A stretch of 64,000 nt of DNA, taken from positions 149,960 through 213,959 of the forward strand of contig JAFAZH010000036.1 of NCBI GenBank assembly GCA_019239895.1. The letters run 5' to 3'. Both the position numbers and the translations under genes were made by a program. Origin of the DNA: Abditibacteriaceae bacterium (GTDB lineage: Bacteria > Armatimonadota > Abditibacteriia > Abditibacteriales > Abditibacteriaceae). The notes under the pieces are model-generated. The model saw only the letters and a program-made list of their open reading frames with translations. It did no database searches and was not told the DNA's origin. This document shows positions 1 to 8,192 of the stretch, piece after piece; position 1 is the first letter of the stretch; each line of letters starts with the position of its first letter.

Positions 1-1
1 T

Positions 2-433
2 CACGGCGGCAAAGTGGCCGGGGGCAGCTATGCTTATACCGTTGTGCCCAACACCAACCGCAACGCTTTAGAAGCGCGGGTTAAACAATCGAACATTGAG
101 GTGTTGAGCAACACACCGACCTTGCAAGCGGTGCGGCACAACGGCCTTAAACTCCTGGAAGTCGCTTTCTGGCAAACGGGCAAGCTGGAAGCGGGCCGAG
201 GCTGGACAGTAAGTGTGGATAAGCCCTGTCTCGTCTTGCTTCACGAAACTCCCAATGGGTTTGAGATAGCCGCTGCCAATCCCGAAAATAAACCCCTATC
301 GCTTAATGTGCAGCTAGACCGAACGCTCACTGGCGAGAGCTGCATCCCTGTAGCCGCAGGCGGCACGCAGGTGCATTTCGATTTACCCAACGGGGAAGAA
401 GCCGGACGCAGTGTGGTGCGGGTATTGAAGTGA
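2..433 (+). CDS. Polysaccharide lyase family 8, C-terminal fragment (5' end outside window)
   Basis: The frame is open from base 2, so the gene begins upstream of the window and the GTG at 14 is internal. The visible residues begin HGGKVAGGSYAYTVVPN, which matches the supersandwich region of PL8 lyases (chondroitin AC, hyaluronate and xanthan lyases), where a G-x-Y-x-Y-x-x-x-P stretch precedes the end of the domain. The remaining roughly 120 residues are beta-rich, as expected for the last beta-sandwich. PL8 enzymes cleave uronic-acid polysaccharides outside the cytoplasm by beta-elimination. The catalytic alpha/alpha toroid (Asn, His, Tyr, Arg) is not in the window, so activity and substrate cannot be judged. 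It ends 6 bases before a palindromic repeat and converges on the dehydrogenase at 587. Confidence 0.75.
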   Translation, partial: HGGKVAGGSYAYTVVPNTNRNALEARVKQSNIEVLSNTPTLQAVRHNGLKLLEVAFWQTGKLEAGRGWTVSVDKPCLVLLHETPNGFEIAAANPENKPLSLNVQLDRTLTGESCIPVAAGGTQVHFDLPNGEEAGRSVVRVLK

Positions 434-439
434 TTTAAT

Positions 440-586
440 CTCACGCAGAGACGCAAAGAGCGCGGAGAAACTTGAGAATCGAGAATGGAGGATAGAGAAT
501 CGCAATAGTTACTGTGACTTGCTCGATCCTCTATCTTCTATTCTCTATCTTCCCCTCCTCTGCGCTCTTTGCGCCTCTGCGTGAGG
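440..586. repeat. Intergenic inverted repeat, 'cacagagacgcagag' family, copy 1
   Basis: Arms at about 440-471 and 553-585 are near-perfect reverse complements built on CACGCAGAGACGCAAAGAG. An inner purine-rich pair lies at about 481-503 and 530-552. It fills the whole gap between two convergent genes and could act as a bidirectional terminator. Related copies are at 4214, 20626, 28969 and 45373. Confidence 0.85.
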
Positions 587-1603
587 TTAAAATTCTACTA
601 ACGCTTTGATAACGCCGCTATCGGGTTCCAACCATTGAGGAAACTGCTCAATCATTGCCTCGCAAGTAGCGCGATGGGTAATCCACGGTTCTGTGCTGAC
701 GCGCCCATTTTCCAGTAAGGAGATAATGCGCTGAAAGTCGGCACCTGTGGAGTTGCGTGTGGCGAAAAGTGTCAGTTCGCGTCGATGGAAGTTGGGGTCA
801 TTGAAGGTGATGTCGGCTTGCACGAGGCCAACGAAAATCAACTTTCCGCCATGCGCCACATAATTAAATGCCTGGCCCATTGAAGTCGCATTGCCGGTGG
901 CATCAAAGACCACTGTGGGCAGGTCTCCATTGGTAAGTTCTTGCAGCCGATTTAACACATCCTCATTGCCTTGCATGGTGAACTCAACATCTAATTGCTG
1001 CTGACAAAACTCCAGTCGGCTTTCGCTCACATCTAAGACAATGATCTTAACATCTTCTAACTGTGCGAATTGAATAACCGACAACCCAATCGGGCCAGCG
1101 CCAATCACAAGCACAAATTCTCCGGCTTGTAACTGGGCGCGTGCCACTGCATGTGCGCCGATGCCGAGGGTTTCGACCAATGCCAATTGGTCTAAGGACA
1201 AGCTTTGCGATGGATGCAGCTTATGCACTGGCACATGAATTAACTCGCGCATACCACCATCGGTATGCACCCCTAACACTTGCAAGTTGACACAGCAGTT
1301 AGGCTTACCACGACGACAGGCGATACAGTGCCCGCAATTGAGATAAGGTTCCACCGCGCAGTGGTCGCCCACCTTTAGACCTTGCTCGTTCGCGCCAACT
1401 TCAATAATCTCCACACCTAACTCATGCCCCAAAATGCGCGGGTAACTAAAGAAAGGCTGACGCCCCCGAAAGGCGTGCAAATCAGTGCCGCAAATGCCAA
1501 CTCGATGCACCCGCACTAACGCTGTATCAGGTGCCAGTTCTCCGGGAGTCTCAGTTTCGCCAAAGCTAAATTCTCCGGGTTTGTTTAAAGTTATAGTTCG
1601 CAT
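587..1603 (-). CDS. Zinc-dependent medium-chain alcohol/polyol dehydrogenase
   Basis: A 338-aa MDR-family NAD(P)-dependent dehydrogenase that probably oxidises a sugar alcohol or sugar acid in the cytoplasm. Catalytic zinc ligands are visible as C38 (GICGTD) and H60-E61 (LGHELG). The structural zinc loop has Cys at 90, 93, 96 and 103/104. The Rossmann motif GAGPIG is at 168-173. Family members include L-threonine, sorbitol and L-galactonate 5-dehydrogenases; the exact substrate cannot be read from sequence. It is the last gene of the minus-strand operon starting at 7236, but is separated from the cyclase by a palindromic repeat in a 211-bp gap, so it may have its own promoter. It resembles the dehydrogenase at 16768, sharing the CC-x-NLQ-x-x-GVH stretch after the zinc loop, so the two are probably paralogues. 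Confidence 0.9.
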   Translation of the reverse strand: MRTITLNKPGEFSFGETETPGELAPDTALVRVHRVGICGTDLHAFRGRQPFFSYPRILGHELGVEIIEVGANEQGLKVGDHCAVEPYLNCGHCIACRRGKPNCCVNLQVLGVHTDGGMRELIHVPVHKLHPSQSLSLDQLALVETLGIGAHAVARAQLQAGEFVLVIGAGPIGLSVIQFAQLEDVKIIVLDVSESRLEFCQQQLDVEFTMQGNEDVLNRLQELTNGDLPTVVFDATGNATSMGQAFNYVAHGGKLIFVGLVQADITFNDPNFHRRELTLFATRNSTGADFQRIISLLENGRVSTEPWITHRATCEAMIEQFPQWLEPDSGVIKALVEF

Positions 1604-1652
1604 AAGGAAGAGTTTTAAGAGAGTGGGGACTCAAGGGTTAAAGTAAGAGATC

Positions 1653-1754
1653 GTCATTCTGAGCGCAGCGAAGAATCTACTGTGCGGAGTTATAGAGCCT
1701 CAATTAGAACTCTATAGACACGCTTACCAGATTCTTCGCTATGCTCAGAATGAC
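1653..1754. repeat. Inverted repeat, 'gtcattctgagc...gaagaatct' family, copy 1
   Basis: Left arm 1653-1678 (GTCATTCTGAGCGCAGCGAA plus GAATCT) is nearly the exact complement of 1729-1754. A second copy lies at 49481-49615 and shares an internal GTTATAGAG segment, so the core as well as the arms is conserved. Confidence 0.85.
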
Positions 1755-1814
1755 AGTTGCTCATTTGTTACATCTACTCTCGTTTTACCTTAATATTAGC
1801 ACTCAAAGTTATAT

Positions 1815-2480
1815 CTACCCAACCACCAGCACCGGACGGCAGAAGGAGCCGCTGAAGCCACGAAAGTTGATAGGCAAGGCCCAGAATTGATGGGGTTGTG
1901 GGAGAGTGAAAACTTCTTCGGGGAATCGCAACTCTTCCACAATCCAGATTTTGCGACTGAGCAGAACCTCGTGGGTCTCGGCGTTCAGGGGTTCGCGTGA
2001 GCCGCCGACAGAATAGTGGTCAATGCCGATGCCGCGTATCTGTTGCTCGGCCAACCATTGTGCGCCATCGGGGGTTACAAAGGGCGAGTGGTAAAGCCAT
2101 TCATCTTCGCGTGCGCGACGGTCTCCCCAACCAGTAGCCAGGAGAACGATGCTATCCTGCAACGTCACAACGCCAAGCTGATTAACACTTTCTTGCAGCA
2201 CAGCAGCGTCTAAGGGACGGTCGGGTTCACTGCCGCGCAAGTCGAGAATATAAGCTGGGCCAACGAAGGCTTCCAACGGGTATTCATCAATGCTCATGCC
2301 GCCCGCTAATTTGTGCAAAGGCGCATCAAGATGGCTTCCGGTATGGCTGACCAGGCTAATGGCTTCCATGCGCCAGGAATCGGTGGGATGATCCGCGGCA
2401 ATTTCGGCCTGCACCAGGGGATGCACCGGGCAGTTGGGGCACTCGTGATAGAGCGGTTGGGAAAGGTCAATGAGGCGCAT
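1815..2480 (-). CDS. Cyclase family protein (kynurenine-formamidase-like hydrolase)
   Basis: A 221-aa metal-dependent hydrolase of the cyclase/KynB superfamily. The metal-binding motif HxGTHxDxPxH is present as HTGSHLDAPLH, residues 46-56, with the usual Thr replaced by Ser. Members hydrolyse N-formylkynurenine, isatin, or cyclic and activated carboxylates. In a sugar-acid operon a lactone or ester substrate is plausible, but that is inference. Its ATG overlaps the TAA of the upstream aldo/keto reductase by one base, so the two are translationally coupled. A second, more divergent member lies at 14378 in the plus-strand sugar operon. Confidence 0.85.
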   Translation of the reverse strand: MRLIDLSQPLYHECPNCPVHPLVQAEIAADHPTDSWRMEAISLVSHTGSHLDAPLHKLAGGMSIDEYPLEAFVGPAYILDLRGSEPDRPLDAAVLQESVNQLGVVTLQDSIVLLATGWGDRRAREDEWLYHSPFVTPDGAQWLAEQQIRGIGIDHYSVGGSREPLNAETHEVLLSRKIWIVEELRFPEEVFTLPQPHQFWALPINFRGFSGSFCRPVLVVG

Positions 2481-3409
2481 TAATTATTCTCCGGCTTGCC
2501 GCTGATCCAACTTTGATTGTGAATCGGCGCTAAGATGGCGCGCACTTCGGCCAGCAATGTCTTGTCTATGGGGTCATCTATCCAGGCGACATTCTTCTCG
2601 ATATTCTGCGGGCTGGCGGTGCCGACCAAAGTGGTGTGAATATCGGGTTGAGCAACGGCAAATTGCAAGGCCAGCTTACTAATATCGGCCCCTTTCTCTT
2701 TGCAATAATCCGCCGCACGAGCGCAGGCGGCTTGCACCTCTGCCGGAGCAGGGTGCCAGTCCGGTGCGCCCCTCTGGGTCAGCAAGCCCATTGAAAGTGG
2801 CGAGGCACTGATAATGCCCATGTGCTTGCTTTGCAAGAAGGGAATCAGTTCTTCCAGAGCAGTGTCGTTAAGCGAATAATGGCAGTAAGAGAGGATGGTG
2901 TCGGCATCAGCCCGCTCTAAGACGTAGCGGAATATTTTAAGAGGCAGGCCAGTAATGCCGATAAAGCGTGCTTTGCCTTGCTCTTGTAATTTGCGCAAGG
3001 CGGGCAAAGCTTCCTCAACGATTTTATCGAGCGAGTCAAACTCAATATCGTGACATTGAATGATGTCTACATAGTCCACCTGCAAGCGTTGTAGGCTTTC
3101 CTCGACACTGCGCGTTACGCGCTCGGCAGAGAAATCAAACTTGTCCTCTCCATAGCGACCTACTTTAGTGGCTAAGTAATATTTTTCACGGGGTAAGGTG
3201 CGCAGGGCTTTGCCTAAAACAATTTCCGCCTTGGTGAGGCCGTAATATGGCGAGACATCAATGAAGTTAATGCCCAAGTCTACTGCTGTATGCACGGTGC
3301 GAATGCCTTCGCTCTCGTCCACATCACGGAAGACACTGCCCAGCGGCGATGCGCCATAACTCAGAACGGAAACCTGTAAATCTGTTTTGCCTAAAGTGCG
3401 ATATTGCAT
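2480..3409 (-). CDS. L-galactose dehydrogenase-like aldo/keto reductase
   Basis: A 309-aa AKR. The frame is open further upstream, but the start is placed at 3409 because homology begins at MQYRTLGKTDLQVSVLSYGA and an upstream start would run into the amidotransferase gene. The catalytic tetrad is visible: D51, Y56 (DVSPYYG), K82 (ATKVGRYG) and H120 (QCHDIEF). Long stretches such as FDFSAERV, FIGITGLPLKIF, ILSYCHYS and ISASPL closely resemble plant-type L-galactose 1-dehydrogenase and D-threo-aldose dehydrogenase. These enzymes oxidise the aldose anomeric carbon to a lactone with NAD(P). It sits between a gamma-glutamyl hydrolase-type gene and a cyclase, in a cluster of sugar-related enzymes. 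Confidence 0.85.
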   Translation of the reverse strand: MQYRTLGKTDLQVSVLSYGASPLGSVFRDVDESEGIRTVHTAVDLGINFIDVSPYYGLTKAEIVLGKALRTLPREKYYLATKVGRYGEDKFDFSAERVTRSVEESLQRLQVDYVDIIQCHDIEFDSLDKIVEEALPALRKLQEQGKARFIGITGLPLKIFRYVLERADADTILSYCHYSLNDTALEELIPFLQSKHMGIISASPLSMGLLTQRGAPDWHPAPAEVQAACARAADYCKEKGADISKLALQFAVAQPDIHTTLVGTASPQNIEKNVAWIDDPIDKTLLAEVRAILAPIHNQSWISGKPENN

Positions 3410-3449
3410 AAAATTAGTGGTGAATGCTACTGAAAATGCAGCCTTGCGA

Positions 3450-4202
3450 TTAACTTGTTTGTGCTGTAGATTTATTATGAGCCTCGCGCACCACCCAGTC
3501 AAAGAAGACCTGGAATTGTGGGTAGGCGGCAGCGGCTTCTTCCGGATGGAACTGCACGCCCAGAATGGGCTTGCCCTCCGAGGATTCGACCCCTTCAATG
3601 ATGCCATCACGGGCACGACAGTTCACTCGCAAATTACTTCCTAATTTTTTAATGGCCTGATGATGCCAACTGTTAATTGCCATCTCTGTGGTGCCCATGA
3701 GTTCACCTAAGAGCGAATCTTTTTCAATCTCAATTGTGTGCAAGAGGACGGTGTGCAAGCCCTGCGAGTAATGCTTTACGGAATTAGGCACTTCACTGGG
3801 TATATCCTGAATCAGTGAGCCGCCCTGGACCACATTCAGAAGTTGCACGCCCCGGCAAATAGCGAGGATTGGAAGGTCAAGGGCCAGTGCCTGGCGGGTG
3901 ACTTCAAATTCCATTTCATCACGCACCGGGTCCTGATACTTGCTCAAATCATGCGGTTCCTCACCATAAGTCAAAGAAACGACATCGCCGCCACCAGTCA
4001 GGACAACCCCATCCGCCGTTTGCATGATGGATTCCAGGGCCGCTTTGTCCATAAAGCACGGAATAATAATGGGCGCACCACCTGCCTTCACCACAGCATC
4101 CACATAATCGGTATCTACGCCCGTGCGGATGCTTTGCACCTCACCGGCTGGTGTCGCCTGGTTCTGCCTCCCCGCGGTGATGAGAATAATAGGTTTTTTC
4201 AT
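3450..4202 (-). CDS. Gamma-glutamyl-gamma-aminobutyrate hydrolase family (class I amidotransferase, PuuD-like)
   Basis: A 250-aa peptidase C26 protein. The nucleophile elbow AICRGVQ puts Cys at 116, and the rest of the triad is H219 and E221 in QFHPEE. The oxyanion region LTGGGDV is at 69-75. PuuD-type enzymes hydrolyse gamma-glutamyl amides to free glutamate and the carried amine. It lies directly downstream of a GCS2-type gamma-glutamyl ligase (4368-5585). The pair can in principle attach and remove a gamma-glutamyl group around other steps, as in the Puu putrescine route, but the carried substrate is unknown. A 165-bp gap with a palindromic repeat separates the two genes. Confidence 0.88.
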   Translation of the reverse strand: MKKPIILITAGRQNQATPAGEVQSIRTGVDTDYVDAVVKAGGAPIIIPCFMDKAALESIMQTADGVVLTGGGDVVSLTYGEEPHDLSKYQDPVRDEMEFEVTRQALALDLPILAICRGVQLLNVVQGGSLIQDIPSEVPNSVKHYSQGLHTVLLHTIEIEKDSLLGELMGTTEMAINSWHHQAIKKLGSNLRVNCRARDGIIEGVESSEGKPILGVQFHPEEAAAAYPQFQVFFDWVVREAHNKSTAQTS

Positions 4203-4213
4203 TTTAAATTTAG

Positions 4214-4355
4214 TTCACCACAGAGACACAGAGGCACAGAGATTTAGAAGAGGATAGAGAATAGAAGCAGCCCCCTTAATCGTGGCTAGCCTCAATCCTC
4301 CACCTTCTCTCTTCTTTCTCAAAATCTTCTCTGTGCCTTTGTGTCTCTGTGGTTC
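4214..4355. repeat. Intergenic inverted repeat, 'cacagagacacagag' family, copy 2
   Basis: Left arm CACAGAGACACAGAGGCACA at about 4218-4237 pairs with CTCTGTGCCTTTGTGTCTCT at about 4329-4348. An inner GAGGATAGAGAATAGAAG-like segment also occurs in copy 1. It lies within the minus-strand operon. Confidence 0.85.
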
Positions 4356-4367
4356 ATTAAGTTTTGC

Positions 4368-5585
4368 TCAAGCAATTCTGTGTAGCAGTATACCCCGCTC
4401 GGCAGTGACTTCCCGCTTGATGGTGCCGTCTTCCACCATGCGCTCGATGAGGGCATCAGCTACTGGTGGCGGGTAGAGCATGGTTTCCCGCGAGCGATAG
4501 AAGTGGGTGCCCTCACCAATGACTGCCAGGTGTTCGGCTACAATGGATTCCTGGTTGAATGGCTGTGCTGGTTCCAGGGGTGAAGCCGTTGTTAGATATT
4601 CATCAAAAACATCCCAGTGCCGCACCAATTTGGAATAAGAGGAAGTGAGGCACCAGGGGTCGGGATAACGAGTGGCTAAGTCCAACACAAAATCGGCCTG
4701 GCAAAGACGTTTTTCGATCATAGTGTTGAGCAATTGCAGGTCAGAGCGTTTAGCTCCTAAATCCTTCAACTCAGCCGCGCATTCATCTAACATCGCATCT
4801 AAAATCTCGACCACCGGGCATGTGGCGCCATCCCAGCAGAAAGTAGCTTGCAGGCCGTAGCGCGAGGCAGCCCAGCGATTGGTTAGATGCTCTTCATACT
4901 CTTGTGGTGAGGGCTGATATTCTTCCACTCGTGTGCCACGATAATGCACATAAGCGGCAACGAAAGTAGCCATTTCAGCTAATAGGCGACGGGAAGAGGC
5001 GCAGTCTAAAATGCGCACCTCCATTGTCAGGCCACCCTGCATTTTAGGACTGGCATCGCCACCCCAGGTGCTTTGCGCCAAGTGCGGATCACGGCCAAAG
5101 CCGGGGCGTGTGCAGCCGTTCGCTTGGTGCCGAATGCGATAGCTTTTGAAGCCGCCACTCTGTCCCCGCGAGGCAGGTGAGTTAGCAGCCAAAGCTCCGA
5201 AAACTGGCACGTATTTCATCATCTGGTTTTCTAAATGGATGCCCTGGCTTTCATTCATAATCGTGCCCACATGCACATGCGACGCATTATACAGGGGCAT
5301 CAAAGGATGACCGCCAGCCGGGAATAATTCGCAGTCGAATTCACGCACGACTTGCGCGGCGCGATCCGTCACCTGTTGAATGCGCTCCCAGATTTGGTCG
5401 AGCGAGGTGTTGATGCCCATTGCAAATTCAAGCGTCATCCAATCAATGTCAAGCGGATAATCGAACTCGCGGCGCAGCAGCCCGGCCAGCGCCATGAGCT
5501 TTTCGGATTCAACCAGGCGATCCAACTTATCAATAACCATAATCTCCCAGTCAGTGCTGAAAGTTCTGGGATTAAACAGATTCAT
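4368..5585 (-). CDS. Glutamate-cysteine ligase family 2 (GCS2) carboxylate-amine ligase
   Basis: A 405-aa ATP-dependent ligase of the GCS2/YbdK type, which joins the gamma-carboxylate of glutamate to an amine. The HVHVG motif follows YNAS in the centre of the protein, and the conserved MEVRILD segment follows; both fit the family. Length is normal. The ATG overlaps the end of the upstream 554-aa gene by 14 bases, indicating translational coupling. Family members range from true gamma-glutamylcysteine synthetase to ligases of unknown amine. The adjacent PuuD-like hydrolase favours a gamma-glutamyl carrier role over glutathione synthesis, since no glutathione synthetase is nearby. Reaction class is well supported; substrate is not. 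Confidence 0.85.
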   Translation of the reverse strand: MNLFNPRTFSTDWEIMVIDKLDRLVESEKLMALAGLLRREFDYPLDIDWMTLEFAMGINTSLDQIWERIQQVTDRAAQVVREFDCELFPAGGHPLMPLYNASHVHVGTIMNESQGIHLENQMMKYVPVFGALAANSPASRGQSGGFKSYRIRHQANGCTRPGFGRDPHLAQSTWGGDASPKMQGGLTMEVRILDCASSRRLLAEMATFVAAYVHYRGTRVEEYQPSPQEYEEHLTNRWAASRYGLQATFCWDGATCPVVEILDAMLDECAAELKDLGAKRSDLQLLNTMIEKRLCQADFVLDLATRYPDPWCLTSSYSKLVRHWDVFDEYLTTASPLEPAQPFNQESIVAEHLAVIGEGTHFYRSRETMLYPPPVADALIERMVEDGTIKREVTAERGILLHRIA

Positions 5586-7236
5586 TATCTCCTCCGTTGT
5601 TATTCTCTGGCGGGTGTGCGTTTAATCTGTCTTGTTGCCGACTGGCGATGCCTGCGACTTTAGCGTCAAATGCACCGTCCATGCTCCCCTGTGGGAACTT
5701 TGCTTCGGCATACCAGACTTCACCAACACCCGGCAGTAACAGGCTTTTAAGCGGCGCTTGCTGCACCGTGCCTGCCAGGGCAAAGGTCGCGGTTGAAGCG
5801 GACGTTACCCGTTCGGCTGAACGCAAACGACAAATGGCGGCACACTGCACACTGCCATCGGGCAGGCGAGAGCGGCAGGCGACCCAGGCCCCCGCGTTGG
5901 TTGCGCCACACCGTTCTCCCGCACTCAGAGCAACGGCATAGCCCACCGATTCCTCTGGCCGCACTGGTATCGTGGGCCAGACGGGTTCCAGAGTCATGGC
6001 ATGAATGCCCGTCCACATAACCAGGTGAGGGGGTGTCTCGCGGTCAAAGACATACATCTGATATTCATGCCGCAAGGGATGCTCGACAATCGCCCAGCCG
6101 TCCCACATCCGCCAATACCAGTGCCGTACCATCTGGTGCGCTTCGGCTTCTCGCACGACCACTAATCGCTTGCCATCGGCACATAAGACTCGACTGCCTT
6201 GAGCCGCATCACGGTCGAGTCGGGCCGCAGCACGAAAGGAAAGACCCATCGGCTGCATATCATCAATAGGCTCTTTGGGCTTGGCGTCTTTCTCTTTTTC
6301 GTCATTCTTGCCCTTATGGAAAGAGTAGTCGCGCTGCCAGAGCAGCAGGGGCAGTTCATCATAGAGCGTGCAAACGGCAGACGTGCGCAGATTTATCCCC
6401 TCCTCCACGGTGCCTTCCAGGGCTAAGCGGGTGGCCCCGCTTTCATGGCGCGCTCCGGCCACATCCATTGCCACATCCTTGATCTTGTCCGACCAACTCC
6501 AGCCGGTGCGGTAGCGGTCGGAGTAGCCACTCTGATCTACAGCCCGTTGAATGAGATTGGCCGGGGCTTCAAAATGATTGACTTCACGTCCCTTTTCACG
6601 CCAGGCAGCAATGGCCCCCGCATGGCTGCGGGTGGTGACATCCACGGCATACCAGGAGTTTTCCAGATGTTGCACCTCGCCTTGAGGTAAAAGTAGCTTC
6701 CGCGCAGAAGGCTCATTGACAGGCAGCACCGTGCAAGAAACTTTTAGCTTATCGCAGCTAATCTCAAAACTAACCGGCAGTTTGGGCAGAAGATCAAAGA
6801 AGGTTTCTGTAGCTACCGCTGCACTATAGCCAGTATCATCTTTTGTCCATTGCCCGGTTTGTAATCGCCCATTAGCCCGCACGCTAAATTCGGGTGGCTT
6901 GTCGTCCTTCCACCAGCGCAGATGAAGTTGCAGGGTAGGCGGCAGTTCTCCATAAACAACGGTTGGTTCAACTTCTAGGGGATAAAGCAGGTGCGCCGAT
7001 TCATCCGGCGTTAGCACGATGCTATCGCCTAAGTGCCCCACTTCACGAGCGTCTAAGACGCTTCGCTGCACCTTTAGCGTTTGGTCTTGTAACCACTCCG
7101 GCAATTTGGTGCGATCTGGTAAAACACAGGCGGCCTTCAGGCTCACTTCGAGTTGGTGCCCCACTTTAGCGGCGGCTGTTGAGGCCGTGGCTTGTTGTGG
7201 AGCAATATCCGTAATCTTCCCTAATAATGCGTGCAT
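5572..7236 (-). CDS. Unknown 554-aa cytoplasmic protein, possibly with a mutarotase-like beta-sandwich
   Basis: I do not recognise a named family. No signal peptide or membrane segment is visible. Residues of about 185-260 contain LENSWYAVDVTTRSHAGAI, which resembles the start of galactose-mutarotase or glycosidase beta-sandwich domains (LEN-x-Y-x-V-x-V), suggesting carbohydrate binding or processing. A charged lysine-rich linker (KGKNDEKEKDAKPKEP) lies in the middle, and the C-terminus ends in an Asn/Gly stretch. The start at 7236 is supported by GGAGGA 10 bases upstream. It is the first gene of the minus operon and overlaps the GCS2 gene by 14 bases, so it is probably co-translated with it. 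It is preceded by the structured leader at about 7300-7450. Confidence 0.7.
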   Translation of the reverse strand: MHALLGKITDIAPQQATASTAAAKVGHQLEVSLKAACVLPDRTKLPEWLQDQTLKVQRSVLDAREVGHLGDSIVLTPDESAHLLYPLEVEPTVVYGELPPTLQLHLRWWKDDKPPEFSVRANGRLQTGQWTKDDTGYSAAVATETFFDLLPKLPVSFEISCDKLKVSCTVLPVNEPSARKLLLPQGEVQHLENSWYAVDVTTRSHAGAIAAWREKGREVNHFEAPANLIQRAVDQSGYSDRYRTGWSWSDKIKDVAMDVAGARHESGATRLALEGTVEEGINLRTSAVCTLYDELPLLLWQRDYSFHKGKNDEKEKDAKPKEPIDDMQPMGLSFRAAARLDRDAAQGSRVLCADGKRLVVVREAEAHQMVRHWYWRMWDGWAIVEHPLRHEYQMYVFDRETPPHLVMWTGIHAMTLEPVWPTIPVRPEESVGYAVALSAGERCGATNAGAWVACRSRLPDGSVQCAAICRLRSAERVTSASTATFALAGTVQQAPLKSLLLPGVGEVWYAEAKFPQGSMDGAFDAKVAGIASRQQDRLNAHPPENNNGGDNESV

Positions 7237-7317
7237 AAACTTTCAGTCCTCCTGTTGAACGGCCAATTCCCTTTATCGCCTGACAGTGGTTAATTGATTA
7301 ATAACCAGAAAACAAAA

Positions 7318-7384
7318 AGGCACCCGCATATGCCCGACCATTTGACCGCTTTGAGACGGTCAGATCGGGTATAAGCAGGTGCCT
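7318..7384 (-). terminator. Long nested hairpin followed by a U-run in the leader of the 7236 operon
   Basis: Read on the minus strand, AGGCACCTGC (7384-7375) pairs with GCGGGTGCCT (7327-7318). Inside it, CCCGA pairs with TCGGG, and TGACCG with CGGTCA. The outer stem runs straight into TTTTTGTTTT, the signature of an intrinsic terminator. It ends about 80 bases before the ATG at 7236, so it is an attenuator candidate rather than the end of another gene. The upstream leader segment contains GCACC (in CTGCACCGTGCC), which could alternatively pair with GGTGC of the 3' arm. I could not match the leader to a known riboswitch class. Confidence 0.65.
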
Positions 7385-7441
7385 GTGGGCTGGGAGGGCA
7401 CGGTGCAGAACGAGTTATTGTTTTTTTCGCGGCCAGCCGAT

Positions 7442-7476
7442 TTGACAACTTATTACATTTTAGGGGCTGTTGTCAA
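7442..7476. promoter_or_regulatory. TTGACAAC / GTTGTCAA dyad upstream of the minus-strand leader
   Basis: TTGACAAC at 7442-7449 is repeated in inverted orientation at 7469-7476. The minus-strand TTGACA could be a -35 element for the leader transcript, but the -10 region (ATAAGT or TAATAA) is weak. The dyad may instead be an operator. No experimental or comparative support. Confidence 0.3.
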
Positions 7477-7510
7477 GGCATAATGGATTAAATTCTGATG
7501 AAGACATAAT

Positions 7511-7653
7511 TTTAGCAGGAAAATAGGAAAGAAGGAGACCAGGAAGAAAGATGGATAGAGACACAAACCGCTATGACACACATCTGTCCCGTTGCAACTT
7601 TCTTCAAATTCTTTGATTTCCTGCTCTCCTTCTTTCCTATTTTCCTGCTAAAT
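7511..7653. repeat. Imperfect inverted repeat rich in purine runs
   Basis: The left arm at 7512-7534 (TTTAGCAGGAAAATAGGAAA then GAA) is matched by the complement at about 7631-7652 (TCTTTCCTATTTTCCTGCTA). Inner sequences AGGAGACCAGGAAGAAAG and GATTTCCTGCTCTCCTTC also partly pair. It occupies the divergent gap between the minus operon and OsmC. Its design is the same as the other intergenic repeats, but its sequence is different. Confidence 0.75.
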
Positions 7654-7744
7654 TAATAAAACTTCGCGGTTGGATATGCTGCAAGGATGCCACGTTATTG
7701 GTAACTTGAGAATTGCTACAAATATCAATTCTCAGGAGAAGTTT

Positions 7745-8167
7745 ATGAAACGTAAAGCTTCCGCCGAATGGCAGGGCGGCCTTAAAGATGGCAAAGGGAT
7801 CATTTCCACCGATAGTGGCGTATTAAAGGATAGCCAGTATTCCTTTGGCACTCGGTTTGAAAATGGCGTCGGCACCAATCCCGAAGAACTGATTGCAGCC
7901 GCCCATGCTGGCTGTTTTTCAATGGCCCTGTCGGGGCAATTGGGCAATGCTGGTTTGACGGCAGAGAGCATTAACACCACGGCAACGGTGACGCTTGACA
8001 AAACGGAGGCCGGATTCACCGTCACCGAAGTGCATCTGGATGTTACCGCCAAAATCCCAGGAGCCGATCAAGCCGCCTTTGAGACTGCGGCGAATAATGC
8101 CAAGGCCGGTTGTCCCATCTCGCGCCTGCTGAACGCGACCATCACAATGGATGCGCGTCTGGCTTGA
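7745..8167 (+). CDS. OsmC family peroxiredoxin
   Basis: A 140-aa thiol peroxidase of the OsmC/Ohr superfamily that reduces organic hydroperoxides in the cytoplasm. The peroxidatic Cys is C57 in HAGCFSM and the resolving Cys is C123 in AGCPIS. The conserved acidic pair NPEEL at 45-49 is present. The start at 7745 is chosen over an in-frame codon at 7670 because CAGGAGAAG sits just upstream and the protein then begins MKRKASAEW, as is usual for the family. It is monocistronic, followed by a strong hairpin at 8193-8240. Confidence 0.93.
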   Translation: MKRKASAEWQGGLKDGKGIISTDSGVLKDSQYSFGTRFENGVGTNPEELIAAAHAGCFSMALSGQLGNAGLTAESINTTATVTLDKTEAGFTVTEVHLDVTAKIPGADQAAFETAANNAKAGCPISRLLNATITMDARLA

Positions 8168-8192
8168 TTTGAAGGGTGAGGCTGTTTAGCGT

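Noticed and set aside
2480..3616. Longer version of the aldo/keto reductase starting at 3616
   Set aside because: The extra 69 residues lack homology, and the extension runs inside the amidotransferase gene. The start MQYRTLGKT at 3409 fits the family.
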